Part shown: positions 1 through 6,368 of the stretch, one piece after another | Layout: each line of letters begins with the position of its first letter | Position numbering within the stretch: position 1 is the stretch's first letter | DNA from: Microcaldota archaeon | Lineage (GTDB): Archaea > Micrarchaeota > Micrarchaeia > Anstonellales > J096 | Reading direction: 5' to 3' | NCBI GenBank assembly: GCA_015520875.1 | Contig: WAPD01000009.1 | Location: 1 to 8,180 of the forward strand | Length of the DNA stretch: 8,180 nucleotides | Program-made: the position numbers and the translations under genes | Notes under the pieces: generated by a model | The model's input: only the letters and a program-made list of their open reading frames with translations | Database searches by the model: none | What the model was told of the DNA's origin: nothing

Positions 1-1582
1 CACCAGGCTTGGAAAAGATGAGCTTCCTTTATTGCACCTTGCCTTGAAACTTGGCATAACAGGGGAAAAATTAAAATCAATAATAGAACATTTTCCCTTC
101 TTGCTTGAAGAGAAGGACCGCTATGGCCACCCTCCTTTAGCATATGTCACAGAGCCAGAGCAATTGGAATTGCTGGTTCCTTTGATAGAGAAAGAGCATC
201 CAAAAAACCTTCTAAAAATATTGGCCCAGATAAAGGACAAGTCACCTGAGGATAAAAGGAAAAAGGCTTTGGAATTTATATTGAAAATACACCCAGACAT
301 TTTAGAAAAAGAAGAGAATGGAACATTTTATTGGGAAGAAATAGGAGAAACATGGGTTATAGTTGAGCACTTGCTTAAAAATGCTCCAAAACATATAGAG
401 GAAAGTTTTCAATTGCTAAAAAGATCGATTCCAGAGAGCTTACACGGACATTTGCGTGCGTTTATTGTAGAAAAGATAAAAACAAAGGAATTCCCAGAGG
501 GAAAAGGGAAATTCTCAAGGGAGTTTGCCCGTTATATTATAAAACGTTCTACAATTGGAACATATCCGAACATTGAGTTTGCATTTAGCAGAGTGTTTAA
601 GAAAATCCAGGATTGGACCACAACAAGAAACACAGAATTGTTCCTAGAGCTTAAAGGGAAATTTGAAAGCAATCTCAAGGTTATCGATAAGTTATTAGAA
701 AGCGCTCCCAATAAAGCCCAGGCTCTAAAGTTCCTTTTGAGGGTGCCGTATGAATTTCTCGGGCCCGGAGCCGCCAAACATACCTTCCAATCCTATTTAG
801 AAGAATATTTGCCCCAAATATTGGAACTAGAGTTCCCAGAAGTAAAAATATGGAAAGAGCTTGTGAAACACCCTATTTTTCCTAAATTAGTCGTGTGGTT
901 AAAAAGCCTGAATCCTGGGATTAAAAAGGAGGCGTCCTATTACATAAACCAATATTTTGAAGCATATCTTAATGGCATTGAAGAATATAAAAAATTAAGA
1001 TACAGACGTTTTAGGGTGAAATGGTGGAAAGAAAACATTGAATTGGATATAACAGAAGAATCTTCCCAATATTGGAGCTCATTTACCGACCAAAATAAAG
1101 ATGTGGAACAAGAGGTTAGGTCATTTGCAGGTTCTAGGGTTTCATTTGTGTTCACAGACGATTTATTAGACTTATTCAACATGGGAAAAACCAAATATAT
1201 AGATAATTCTTGTTTGGCCTATGATTCAAACAATCCTTCTAAGAAAACCCTTATCGGACATATAATAACTCCCTGGTTTAAGATGTTTGCTATCAAAAAA
1301 GATGGAACAATCTTGGGAAGAAGAAAAGTAATATTGGCAAAGGATCAAAAAGGAAACTTAGTGGCATTTGTGGAGCCTTATATAGGCCATAGGGCAGGAA
1401 AAGAACTCCTAGATAAATACATTGAAGCTATATTAAAGAAATGGGTGGATAAGAAACTAATAAAAGGGTTTAAAATAGGTAAATCTATGACAGAATGGCA
1501 TTTTCTTTCAGAACCTAAAATTCCCGTCTATCTGGATTTAATATTGGGAGACTGGCTCCGTGACGGCCATATCCAGTTTTAG
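1..1582 (+). CDS. Ankyrin-like repeat protein with unidentified C-terminal domain (5' partial)
   Basis: The frame is open from base 2, so the true start lies before the window. A TTG at 32 falls inside a repeat-like segment (upstream GKDELPLL continuing into HLALKLG), and the first in-frame ATG is not until about 1181. About 526 residues are visible. The first ~60 show two ankyrin-like units; the second reads DRYGHPPL at 116-139. The middle (about residues 70-330) looks mostly helical and repeat-like, without a family I can name. From about 1130 the character changes to a mixed alpha/beta domain with FTDDLL, a G-rich turn, SCLAYDS (1208-1228) and LGRRKV before EPYIGH; this looks like a discrete conserved domain, but I cannot assign a function. 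No signal peptide can be judged because the N-terminus is missing, and I see no membrane segment. Ankyrin-like repeats usually bind proteins, so an interaction role is inferred. The metallopeptidase gene follows in the same direction after 38 nt. Confidence 0.8.
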   Translation, partial: TRLGKDELPLLHLALKLGITGEKLKSIIEHFPFLLEEKDRYGHPPLAYVTEPEQLELLVPLIEKEHPKNLLKILAQIKDKSPEDKRKKALEFILKIHPDILEKEENGTFYWEEIGETWVIVEHLLKNAPKHIEESFQLLKRSIPESLHGHLRAFIVEKIKTKEFPEGKGKFSREFARYIIKRSTIGTYPNIEFAFSRVFKKIQDWTTTRNTELFLELKGKFESNLKVIDKLLESAPNKAQALKFLLRVPYEFLGPGAAKHTFQSYLEEYLPQILELEFPEVKIWKELVKHPIFPKLVVWLKSLNPGIKKEASYYINQYFEAYLNGIEEYKKLRYRRFRVKWWKENIELDITEESSQYWSSFTDQNKDVEQEVRSFAGSRVSFVFTDDLLDLFNMGKTKYIDNSCLAYDSNNPSKKTLIGHIITPWFKMFAIKKDGTILGRRKVILAKDQKGNLVAFVEPYIGHRAGKELLDKYIEAILKKWVDKKLIKGFKIGKSMTEWHFLSEPKIPVYLDLILGDWLRDGHIQF

Positions 1583-1589
1583 AATTAAG

Positions 1590-1597
1590 TTATAAAA
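1590..1597 (+). promoter_or_regulatory. TATA box of the metallopeptidase gene
   Basis: TTATAAAA is centred about 27 nt before the ATG at 1621, the spacing expected between an archaeal TATA box and a transcript that begins at the start codon. No Shine-Dalgarno is present before 1621. A second AT box (TATATAAA, 1611-1618) is too close to the start to serve. A B-recognition element is not obvious. Confidence 0.6.
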
Positions 1598-1620
1598 AAT
1601 GTTTGTCTGTATATAAAATA

Positions 1621-2439
1621 ATGTTTGGGATTTTAAACCCCATAGGAGCTAGGATTTCACCAGAGAAATTAAACGTAAACCCAAAGGCCTTCAAGCATTA
1701 TATAAGGAAGGGAAAGAAGAGAGAGATTCCATTAAAGTTCGATGGCTCGCCGAAAATAAAACCCATTGTTTTAGCTGTGCATTATTTATTTAGCGCAAGC
1801 AAGCATGGAGAATATTTAAATGGAATTAAAATAAAAGAAGGAGTTCCAAAATTCTGTGAAAAACAAGGGCACGGCTCCTTTAAAGGAGGTTATGATTGGG
1901 AATCTTCTATAATTTATATAAATCCCCAGAGCTCACCCGAATATACCTTCATTATATTGGCACATGAGTATACACATGCTTTAGAGAATTCCAAATTCAA
2001 ACACAATGCTGGGGCCCTTCTCTATCCCAACCCAATGTATTATGAACAATATAAAAAAATAAGGGAAATTCTACCCATTCTAGAATTATATAAAGAGTAT
2101 CTGGCTTTATTTTATAGTTTTGTTGCGCTTGAATATAGTTCCACCAGAGTAGATCTAGCATTCACAGACGCAGTGTTGCTCAAAGCATTCTATATTTTAT
2201 TGGGAAAGAAAGAGAACCCGATTGAAAAAATAGAAGAGGCAATGGGCTGGGAAGGTTTATTTGTTAGGGACAACTATCCTTATGAACCTTATGTGAGAAT
2301 GCTAGACAAGGTAATAAGGATAATAAAAAGGAATACCCTTTCAATAAAAGAAAGGCTAGTATCCCATAATTTGTTGCATCTTTATCCATATTTAATTTTC
2401 CAACCCGAGGGAGAGCCCAAAAATACCATCCTAACATAA
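1621..2439 (+). CDS. HExxH zinc-metallopeptidase-like protein
   Basis: The protein has 272 residues from the ATG at 1621. That start is preferred over an in-frame TTG at 1603 because it lies 27 nt after a good TATA box. The key motif is HEYTH followed by ALE (codons 1963-1986), where two His would bind zinc and the Glu would be the general base. About 50 residues later a helix reading ALEYSSTRVD supplies a Glu (codon 2131-2133) that could be the third zinc ligand, as in gluzincin-type peptidases; that assignment is inferred. I see no signal peptide, membrane segment or pro-region, so a soluble cytoplasmic enzyme is likely unless exported by another route. The N-terminal ~100 residues are basic and the C-terminal ~80 helical. 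The exact family and substrate are not recognised. The ankyrin-like gene lies just upstream. Confidence 0.85.
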   Translation: MFGILNPIGARISPEKLNVNPKAFKHYIRKGKKREIPLKFDGSPKIKPIVLAVHYLFSASKHGEYLNGIKIKEGVPKFCEKQGHGSFKGGYDWESSIIYINPQSSPEYTFIILAHEYTHALENSKFKHNAGALLYPNPMYYEQYKKIREILPILELYKEYLALFYSFVALEYSSTRVDLAFTDAVLLKAFYILLGKKENPIEKIEEAMGWEGLFVRDNYPYEPYVRMLDKVIRIIKRNTLSIKERLVSHNLLHLYPYLIFQPEGEPKNTILT

Positions 2440-2448
2440 ATACATATC

Positions 2449-2456
2449 TTTTAAAG
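2449..2456 (+). promoter_or_regulatory. TATA-like box of the geranylgeranyl reductase gene
   Basis: TTTTAAAG is centred 26-27 nt before the ATG at 2479, which would give a leaderless transcript. An alternative box, CATAAATA (2435-2442), would start transcription near 2465 and leave a short leader containing part of GGTGGTAAT (2464-2472), a 7 of 9 match to GGAGGTGAT spaced 6 nt from the ATG. The sequence alone does not decide between them. Confidence 0.45.
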
Positions 2457-2478
2457 GGTTTTTGGTGGTAATTAGAGC

Positions 2479-3720
2479 ATGAAGCATAACTATGATGTAG
2501 TGATAGTGGGTGGAGGACCTGGAGGTTCTGGAACAGCCCTTCACCTAAGAGATACCGGCTTAAAAGTAGCGATATTGGACAAAGAGAAATTCCCAAGAGA
2601 CAAAGTATGTGGAGATGGTGTTAGTGGAAAATCTTCTGTAATATTAAAGGATTTAGGACTTTTTGACAAACTATTGGAATTGCCACATGGTCCTGGATAT
2701 GGAGTTTGGATGAGCTCTCCTAAAGGAGTTGATTTTATTGTGGATATAAGGGAAAAGAAAGGGAAGGACACAAAGCCTAACGGAGCTGTTGTTAGGAGAG
2801 TTGACTTAGATAACTTTTTGCTAACCGAAGCCGGAAACCAAGAAAACGTAGATGTTTTCCAGGGATATATGGTATTTGATGTTATAAAAGAGGGAGACCA
2901 AATTGTCGGAGTAAAGGCAAGAGACAAAGAAGGAAATATCCATGAATTCATGGGAAAGATTGTTGTAGGAGCAGATGGTGCCAACTCTGTTGTTGCTAAC
3001 AAGATAGGTCAATTTGAGAAAGATCCTGATCATTATGTAGTTGCTGTTAGAGGATATTACGATGGAGTAGAAGGTATGAAAGAGGTTATAGAAATACACT
3101 TTGTAGAAGAAGCTTTACCAGGATATTTCTGGATATTCCCATTAGAGGGTAAAAAGGCAAACGTAGGTATGGGAATGCTATTAAGGGATGTGCAAAAACA
3201 CAAAGCAAATCTAAAAGAAATCATGGACAAAATTATAAAAGAACATCCTAAGTTCAAAGACAGGTTCAAAAATGCAAAACCTATTTCTGAGATAAAGGGA
3301 TGGGGCCTTCCATTAGGTTCTAAAAGAAGAAAAGGTTATGATAATGGAGTTCTTTTAGTGGGAGACGCTGCTTCTTTAATAGACCCATTCACAGGAGAGG
3401 GTATTGGAAACGCTTTATTGGCATCCAAATTAGCAGCCCAAGTTATAAAAGAGGCTTTTGAAAAGAAGGATTTCACAAAAGAAACTTTGAAGAAATATGA
3501 TGAATTGCTGAAAGAACATTTAGACCCTGAATTGCAAACAATGTACAGATTGCAAAGATTGGGTTCCATTAAATTCTTGCTAAATATGTTCTTTGACAAA
3601 CTAGAGAAGAAACCAGAGCTAAGGGAATTGGTTGTTTCAACAATAGTATCTGATGACACATTAACATATAAGAAAAAGCTAAGCGACCCATGGTTCTTGA
3701 TAAAGAATCTAATCTTATAA
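2479..3720 (+). CDS. Geranylgeranyl reductase family FAD-dependent protein
   Basis: This 413-residue flavoprotein is close to the usual family length of about 390-420. Family members use FAD to hydrogenate double bonds of geranylgeranyl chains; in archaea they saturate membrane ether lipids or their precursors. Visible motifs: an N-terminal Rossmann fingerprint VVIVGGGPGG (7-16) for FAD; FPRDKVCGDG (38-47), with the cysteine typical of this family; VRR (105-107); GADGANS (164-170); PGYFWIFP (214-221), matching the substrate-pocket YxWxFP signature that separates these reductases from generic FAD monooxygenases; and GDAASLIDPFTGEGIG (295-310), the second FAD-binding stretch. No membrane segment is seen, so it probably acts at the inner membrane face. 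The next gene, a small membrane protein, overlaps its 3' end by 31 bp. The family is secure; the exact substrate (free lipid, quinone or polyprenol) is not. Confidence 0.92.
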   Translation: MKHNYDVVIVGGGPGGSGTALHLRDTGLKVAILDKEKFPRDKVCGDGVSGKSSVILKDLGLFDKLLELPHGPGYGVWMSSPKGVDFIVDIREKKGKDTKPNGAVVRRVDLDNFLLTEAGNQENVDVFQGYMVFDVIKEGDQIVGVKARDKEGNIHEFMGKIVVGADGANSVVANKIGQFEKDPDHYVVAVRGYYDGVEGMKEVIEIHFVEEALPGYFWIFPLEGKKANVGMGMLLRDVQKHKANLKEIMDKIIKEHPKFKDRFKNAKPISEIKGWGLPLGSKRRKGYDNGVLLVGDAASLIDPFTGEGIGNALLASKLAAQVIKEAFEKKDFTKETLKKYDELLKEHLDPELQTMYRLQRLGSIKFLLNMFFDKLEKKPELRELVVSTIVSDDTLTYKKKLSDPWFLIKNLIL

Positions 3721-4010
3721 AGCATTTTTTTCTTTTTTTCTATTTGGTAACGTTTTTTGCCGCTTCTTTACCCTTTTTATACATTAATTATGTTTCTGGG
3801 AACATTATAGGCCTTATATTAACCATTTTAGGAATGGTTGTATTAGTTGTTTGTGTAATAGCCCTTTACATGAATTTTAATCCTAAGATACAGATAGGAT
3901 TAAATGCTTTGGGATTGTTGTTGTTTGGGTTGCCAGCAGGATTTCCATTTCTTTTAGTCATTGCATATTGGCTCTTTCTTAAATACCTGAGAAAATACCT
4001 GCACCTTTAA
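3690..4010 (+). CDS. Small multi-pass membrane protein, unknown function
   Basis: This is a 106-residue, very hydrophobic protein. I see segments at about residues 12-33 and 38-62, then a long stretch at 69-97 that could be one helix or two short ones broken at GLPAGFP. The tail KYLRKYLHL is basic, suggesting a cytoplasmic C-terminus by the positive-inside rule. The ATG at 3690 is the only plausible start; the next candidate is a TTG at 3744 inside the first hydrophobic segment. It overlaps the reductase gene by 31 bp and has no Shine-Dalgarno, so translation may depend on the upstream gene. Oligo-T runs that could end transcription lie just inside its 5' end and encode Phe-rich residues. I do not recognise a family. 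Pairing with a lipid-modifying enzyme hints at a membrane role, but only by position. Confidence 0.7.
   Translation: MVLDKESNLIKHFFLFFYLVTFFAASLPFLYINYVSGNIIGLILTILGMVVLVVCVIALYMNFNPKIQIGLNALGLLLFGLPAGFPFLLVIAYWLFLKYLRKYLHL
3725..3739 (+). terminator. Oligo-T tract after the reductase gene
   Basis: Two runs of seven T separated by one C begin five bases after the reductase stop codon, and further T runs follow at 3753-3758 and 3774-3778. Archaeal RNA polymerase can terminate on U-rich tracts without a hairpin. The tract also codes for Phe-rich residues of the overlapping membrane protein, so termination, if real, would have to be partial for that gene to be expressed from the same transcript. 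Confidence 0.4.
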
Positions 4011-4013
4011 AAA
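4006..4013 (+). promoter_or_regulatory. TATA-like box of the Nop5-like gene
   Basis: TTTAAAAA is centred 26-27 nt before the ATG at 4036 and overlaps the stop codon of the preceding membrane-protein gene. No Shine-Dalgarno is seen before 4036, so a leaderless transcript is the simplest reading. Confidence 0.55.
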
Positions 4014-4035
4014 GAGCATCCCATATTTTAAAGAC

Positions 4036-4743
4036 ATGAGAGATAGAAGGAAAAGGTTCTTAAAAAAGCTTAAGTCCCAATTGGAAGAGGTTTCAGAGGA
4101 TCAATATATCATAAATAGCGTTAGAGCATATTATGATTTGAAAAAGGTAAAGGCATTGTTTTTGGAGAGATTGCAGGAATGGATTTATAACACGTTTCAT
4201 GACCCTAAGCTTAAATTCAAAAACTTGGATGATGTCCCAAAGGTTCTGGAAAAGATAAGGGAACATGGATTTGACCCAAAGCCATTCCAAGAATTTTTAG
4301 AAGCATATAAGGCCTTGGTGGAACAAGAGAAAGCATTGAAAAAACATATAGAAAAGAACTTAGAGAGAATGCTTCCTAATGCAAGCTATTTAGTAGGGCC
4401 TTTTATAGCAGGAATGTTGTTGGAGAAAGCAGGTTCTTTCAAGAAGCTTGTTTCATTCCCTGCATCAACCATCCAAGTATTGGGAGCAGAAAAAGCCTTA
4501 TTCAAGCATTTAAGAAGCAACAGAAAGGTAAAACCTCCAAAACATGGTATTTTATTTTTACATCCATATGTTCATAGCTTGCCCAGGAAATTAAGGGGAA
4601 GAATGGCAAGAACATTGGCATCAAAACTAGCAATAGCCTTCAAAGCAGATTATTCAAAAGATGATGTAAAAAAGAGATTAAAAGAAAAAATAGATAAAAG
4701 ATACCAGGAATTAAAATCTATTTCCCAACAACGATCTCGATAG
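4036..4743 (+). CDS. nop5: Nop5-like C/D-box RNP core protein lacking the N-terminal domain
   Basis: This 235-residue protein carries a clear Nop domain at about 115-206: [12 protein letters not shown], then [15 protein letters not shown] (143-157), PPKHGILF and a closing [16 protein letters not shown]. Residues ~1-110 match the helical coiled-coil region that precedes the Nop domain in Nop5/Nop56/Prp31 relatives. Archaeal Nop5 usually has about 370-420 residues and bridges the guide RNA with L7Ae to the methylase fibrillarin through an additional N-terminal domain. That domain is absent: the frame is closed by TGA at 3988-3990 and the upstream gene encodes a membrane protein. It should still bind an L7Ae-kink-turn complex, by analogy, but how it recruits fibrillarin is unclear. 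Fibrillarin is not adjacent here, although the two genes are neighbours in many archaea. It could be a second, Prp31-like paralogue. The 3' end overlaps alba by 26 bp, tail to tail. Confidence 0.9.
   Translation: MRDRRKRFLKKLKSQLEEVSEDQYIINSVRAYYDLKKVKALFLERLQEWIYNTFHDPKLKFKNLDDVPKVLEKIREHGFDPKPFQEFLEAYKALVEQEKALKKHIEKNLERMLPNASYLVGPFIAGMLLEKAGSFKKLVSFPASTIQVLGAEKALFKHLRSNRKVKPPKHGILFLHPYVHSLPRKLRGRMARTLASKLAIAFKADYSKDDVKKRLKEKIDKRYQELKSISQQRSR
4680..4690 (-). terminator. T-rich tract downstream of alba
   Basis: On the minus strand, T6-C-T4 lies about 28 nt past the alba stop codon, inside the 3' coding end of the Nop5-like gene. It fits a hairpin-free archaeal terminator, but it could equally reflect Lys-rich codons of the opposite gene. 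Confidence 0.3.
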
Positions 4744-5011
4744 CAGATACTCTGACTGTCTTACCATCCTCTGTGGTAAGTTCTTCTGTATCTATTTTTA
4801 TATCTTTTATTTGAACTTCTGGTAGATATCTTTTCCTTACTAGCTCTGCTACTGTAACTGCCTTACATATTTGCTTTCCCCTTGCCTTTATTAATACTTC
4901 TGGAACTCCTTGGTTCAATTGAGTTAGAACTGCTAATACATAACCTATTGTAGGTTTCTTACCTATAAAAACGACGTTGTCGTCTCTTTTCTCTACTTGT
5001 TCTTCTGTCAT
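4718..5011 (-). CDS. albA: Alba, chromatin and RNA-binding protein
   Basis: The 97-residue product matches the Alba (Sac10b) family along its whole length: [20 protein letters not shown] near the N-terminus, [22 protein letters not shown], then VKDIKI-like and SAIEIVV strands. Alba dimers coat double-stranded DNA and bind RNA; Lys18/Lys19 in IGKKPT correspond to the DNA-contacting lysines, one of which is acetylated in Sulfolobus. The N-terminal ~11 residues are charged and probably flexible. The ATG at 5011 is supported by a perfect AGGTGAT Shine-Dalgarno at a 5-nt spacing. The gene lies 27 nt downstream of the phosphohexomutase gene on the same strand and may be read through from it, but it also has an AT box of its own. 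Its 3' end overlaps the Nop5-like gene by 26 bp. Confidence 0.96.
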   Translation of the reverse strand: MTEEQVEKRDDNVVFIGKKPTIGYVLAVLTQLNQGVPEVLIKARGKQICKAVTVAELVRKRYLPEVQIKDIKIDTEELTTEDGKTVRVSAIEIVVGK

Positions 5012-5016
5012 GGTTT

Positions 5017-5023
5017 ATCACCT
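5017..5023 (-). promoter_or_regulatory. Shine-Dalgarno of alba
   Basis: AGGTGAT on the minus strand is a 7 of 7 match to the complement of the archaeal 16S rRNA tail and stands 5 nt before the alba ATG. It fixes the start and contrasts with the genes here that have no such site. Confidence 0.8.
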
Positions 5024-5038
5024 AGCTAAATATATATC

Positions 5039-6319
5039 CTAAATGCTTTTAAATCTATAGACTATTTCCTCTAATTGTTCCATGAGGTTTTGGGCCTTTT
5101 CTTGGGACCTAGCCTCTACAAATATCCTTAGATAATGTTCTGTTCCACTAGCCCTTACTATGAACCAAGCGTCCTTTAGATTTATTCTAATTCCATCCAA
5201 GGTTATAGCCTCTCCTTCAAAGTATTGTGGAAGCTCTTGCTTAAGTTGTTCCACCATATATTCTTTTTTATCTGCAGGGACCTCTACCTTTTTCTTTATT
5301 CTATAGTATTTAGGGATCTCTTCTATCTTGGAATCTAGATTTCCTTTTGTTAAATATAGCAATAAAAGGGCGGTTACAAAACCATCCTTCCCTATGTTAA
5401 CCTTAGGATATATTAAACCTCCTGATTCCTCTCCTGCTATTGTTGCATTATTTTCCAAGGTTGCTTGAGCCAAATATGGAACACCTACCTTTGTATAGAT
5501 AACGTTTTCCCGTCCCACAATATCTTCTATAACCTTGGAAGTGGCAACGGTCATCACCACTTTAGGTTTTTCCAATAGATAAGATGCCAATGCCAAAGAC
5601 AGATCCCCATCTATAAAATGTTTCTTTGTTACTAAAACAGATCTATCAGCATCACCGTCAAAGGCTATTCCAATATCATAATTGTTAAGATGGGACAATA
5701 ATTGGGAGAGGTTTTCTTTAACAGGCTCTGAGTTTCTGCCAGGAAAGTTCCCATCTACAACATCATTTAGTTCCAGATAATCTTGTGTGATAGAAGGCAA
5801 TAAATGAGAAAAAACAGTTGTTCCAACACCATTTCCATAATCCACAACCAAAGATTTATCCAATGTTAAGGGGAAATGTTCCAATAGATGTTGGGCATGT
5901 GTTTCCCCATAGTTAATGGAATGGAACATATTATGGGGATTTGGTTTTGGCGTTCCAGAAAGCATTTTATTGGCCTTTTCTTTTGGAATAACTATTCCCT
6001 TAGAATCTATTGCCTTTATGCCGTTCCATTCAGGAGGATTATGAGAGGCTGTGACCATAAAACCTCCGTCCATCCCCTTTTGCGTTATAAACAATTGCAA
6101 TGTAGGTGTTGAGGCAAGCCCCAGGTCATAAACCTCTTTTCCCAAGAAAAGCAAAGCGCTTCTTATAGCATCCTTTAATGCTTGGCTATTATTCCTTCCA
6201 TCCATTGCTATAGCTATTTTAGGTCCCAAGTGAGAGCCCATGTTTAAAGCTATTTCATAGGCTTCTTTTGGAGTTAATTCATAGAATTTTCCCCTTATAC
6301 CAGCTGTGCCAAATTTCAT
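5039..6319 (-). CDS. Alpha-D-phosphohexomutase (phosphoglucomutase/phosphomannomutase type)
   Basis: The 426-residue enzyme carries all four signatures of the phosphohexomutase superfamily: TASHNP (90-95), whose Ser92 would be the phosphoserine; DGDADR (221-226), the metal-binding loop; GEESGG (296-301), the sugar-binding loop; and RASGTE (389-394), the phosphate-binding loop. The start MKFGTAGIRG is the usual N-terminus of the family, so the ATG at 6319 is secure. Members move phosphate between the C1 and C6 positions of glucose, mannose or glucosamine, feeding nucleotide-sugar, glycan and cell-surface synthesis. The loop alone does not tell GlmM-type from ManB/PGM-type activity, so no symbol is given. 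It is slightly shorter than the typical ~450 residues but intact. It lies 27 nt upstream of alba and diverges from the acidic-protein/radA cluster across a 49-bp gap. Confidence 0.93.
   Translation of the reverse strand: MKFGTAGIRGKFYELTPKEAYEIALNMGSHLGPKIAIAMDGRNNSQALKDAIRSALLFLGKEVYDLGLASTPTLQLFITQKGMDGGFMVTASHNPPEWNGIKAIDSKGIVIPKEKANKMLSGTPKPNPHNMFHSINYGETHAQHLLEHFPLTLDKSLVVDYGNGVGTTVFSHLLPSITQDYLELNDVVDGNFPGRNSEPVKENLSQLLSHLNNYDIGIAFDGDADRSVLVTKKHFIDGDLSLALASYLLEKPKVVMTVATSKVIEDIVGRENVIYTKVGVPYLAQATLENNATIAGEESGGLIYPKVNIGKDGFVTALLLLYLTKGNLDSKIEEIPKYYRIKKKVEVPADKKEYMVEQLKQELPQYFEGEAITLDGIRINLKDAWFIVRASGTEHYLRIFVEARSQEKAQNLMEQLEEIVYRFKSI
5047..5054 (-). promoter_or_regulatory. Candidate TATA box of alba
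   Basis: ATTTAAAA on the minus strand is centred about 39 nt before the alba ATG, inside the last codons of the phosphohexomutase gene. A start about 26 nt downstream, near 5024, would give a 13-nt leader just long enough to hold the Shine-Dalgarno. A second AT-rich box at 5031-5037 (TATATAT) would place the start at or inside the coding region and fits less well. Confidence 0.4.
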
Positions 6320-6337
6320 ATTTTATGGTAAGGTAAG

Positions 6338-6349
6338 TTATTTAAAACC
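6338..6349. promoter_or_regulatory. Shared divergent TATA-like box
   Basis: The palindrome TTTAAA (6341-6346) sits at the midpoint of the 49-bp gap: its centre is 25-26 nt before the forward ATG at 6369 and 24-25 nt before the reverse ATG at 6319. Both distances are close to the ~26 nt expected for leaderless archaeal transcripts, and neither gene has a usable Shine-Dalgarno. Read forward it is ATTTAAAA, read in reverse TTTTAAAT. CTATATATG at 6357-6365 is too close to the forward start. Confidence 0.55.
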
Positions 6350-6368
6350 AAAACGCTATATATGAGGC

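Noticed and set aside
32..34. TTG as the start of the ankyrin-like gene
   Set aside because: The frame stays open to the window edge and the residues before the TTG continue an ankyrin-like unit, so the real start is outside the window.
1603..1620. TTG at 1603 as the start of the metallopeptidase gene
   Set aside because: The ATG at 1621 is a stronger start and has the right distance from the TATA box at 1590-1597.
2264..2596. 110-codon minus-strand open frame across the peptidase-reductase boundary
   Set aside because: It covers the promoter region and both coding ends on the other strand, and its protein shows no family features.
2541..3002. 153-codon open frame on the minus strand inside the reductase gene
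   Set aside because: It is Ser/Thr/Pro-rich with no recognisable motif and lies fully opposite a clearly coding reductase.
4760..4780. Perfect 7-bp inverted repeat with a 7-nt loop just after the nop5 stop
   Set aside because: Arms of this length are expected by chance a few times in 8 kb, it lies in alba codons, and archaeal termination does not need a hairpin.
5888..6112. 74-codon plus-strand open frame inside the phosphohexomutase gene
   Set aside because: It is antisense to the active-site region of an intact enzyme and has Cys/Arg-rich, shadow-like composition.
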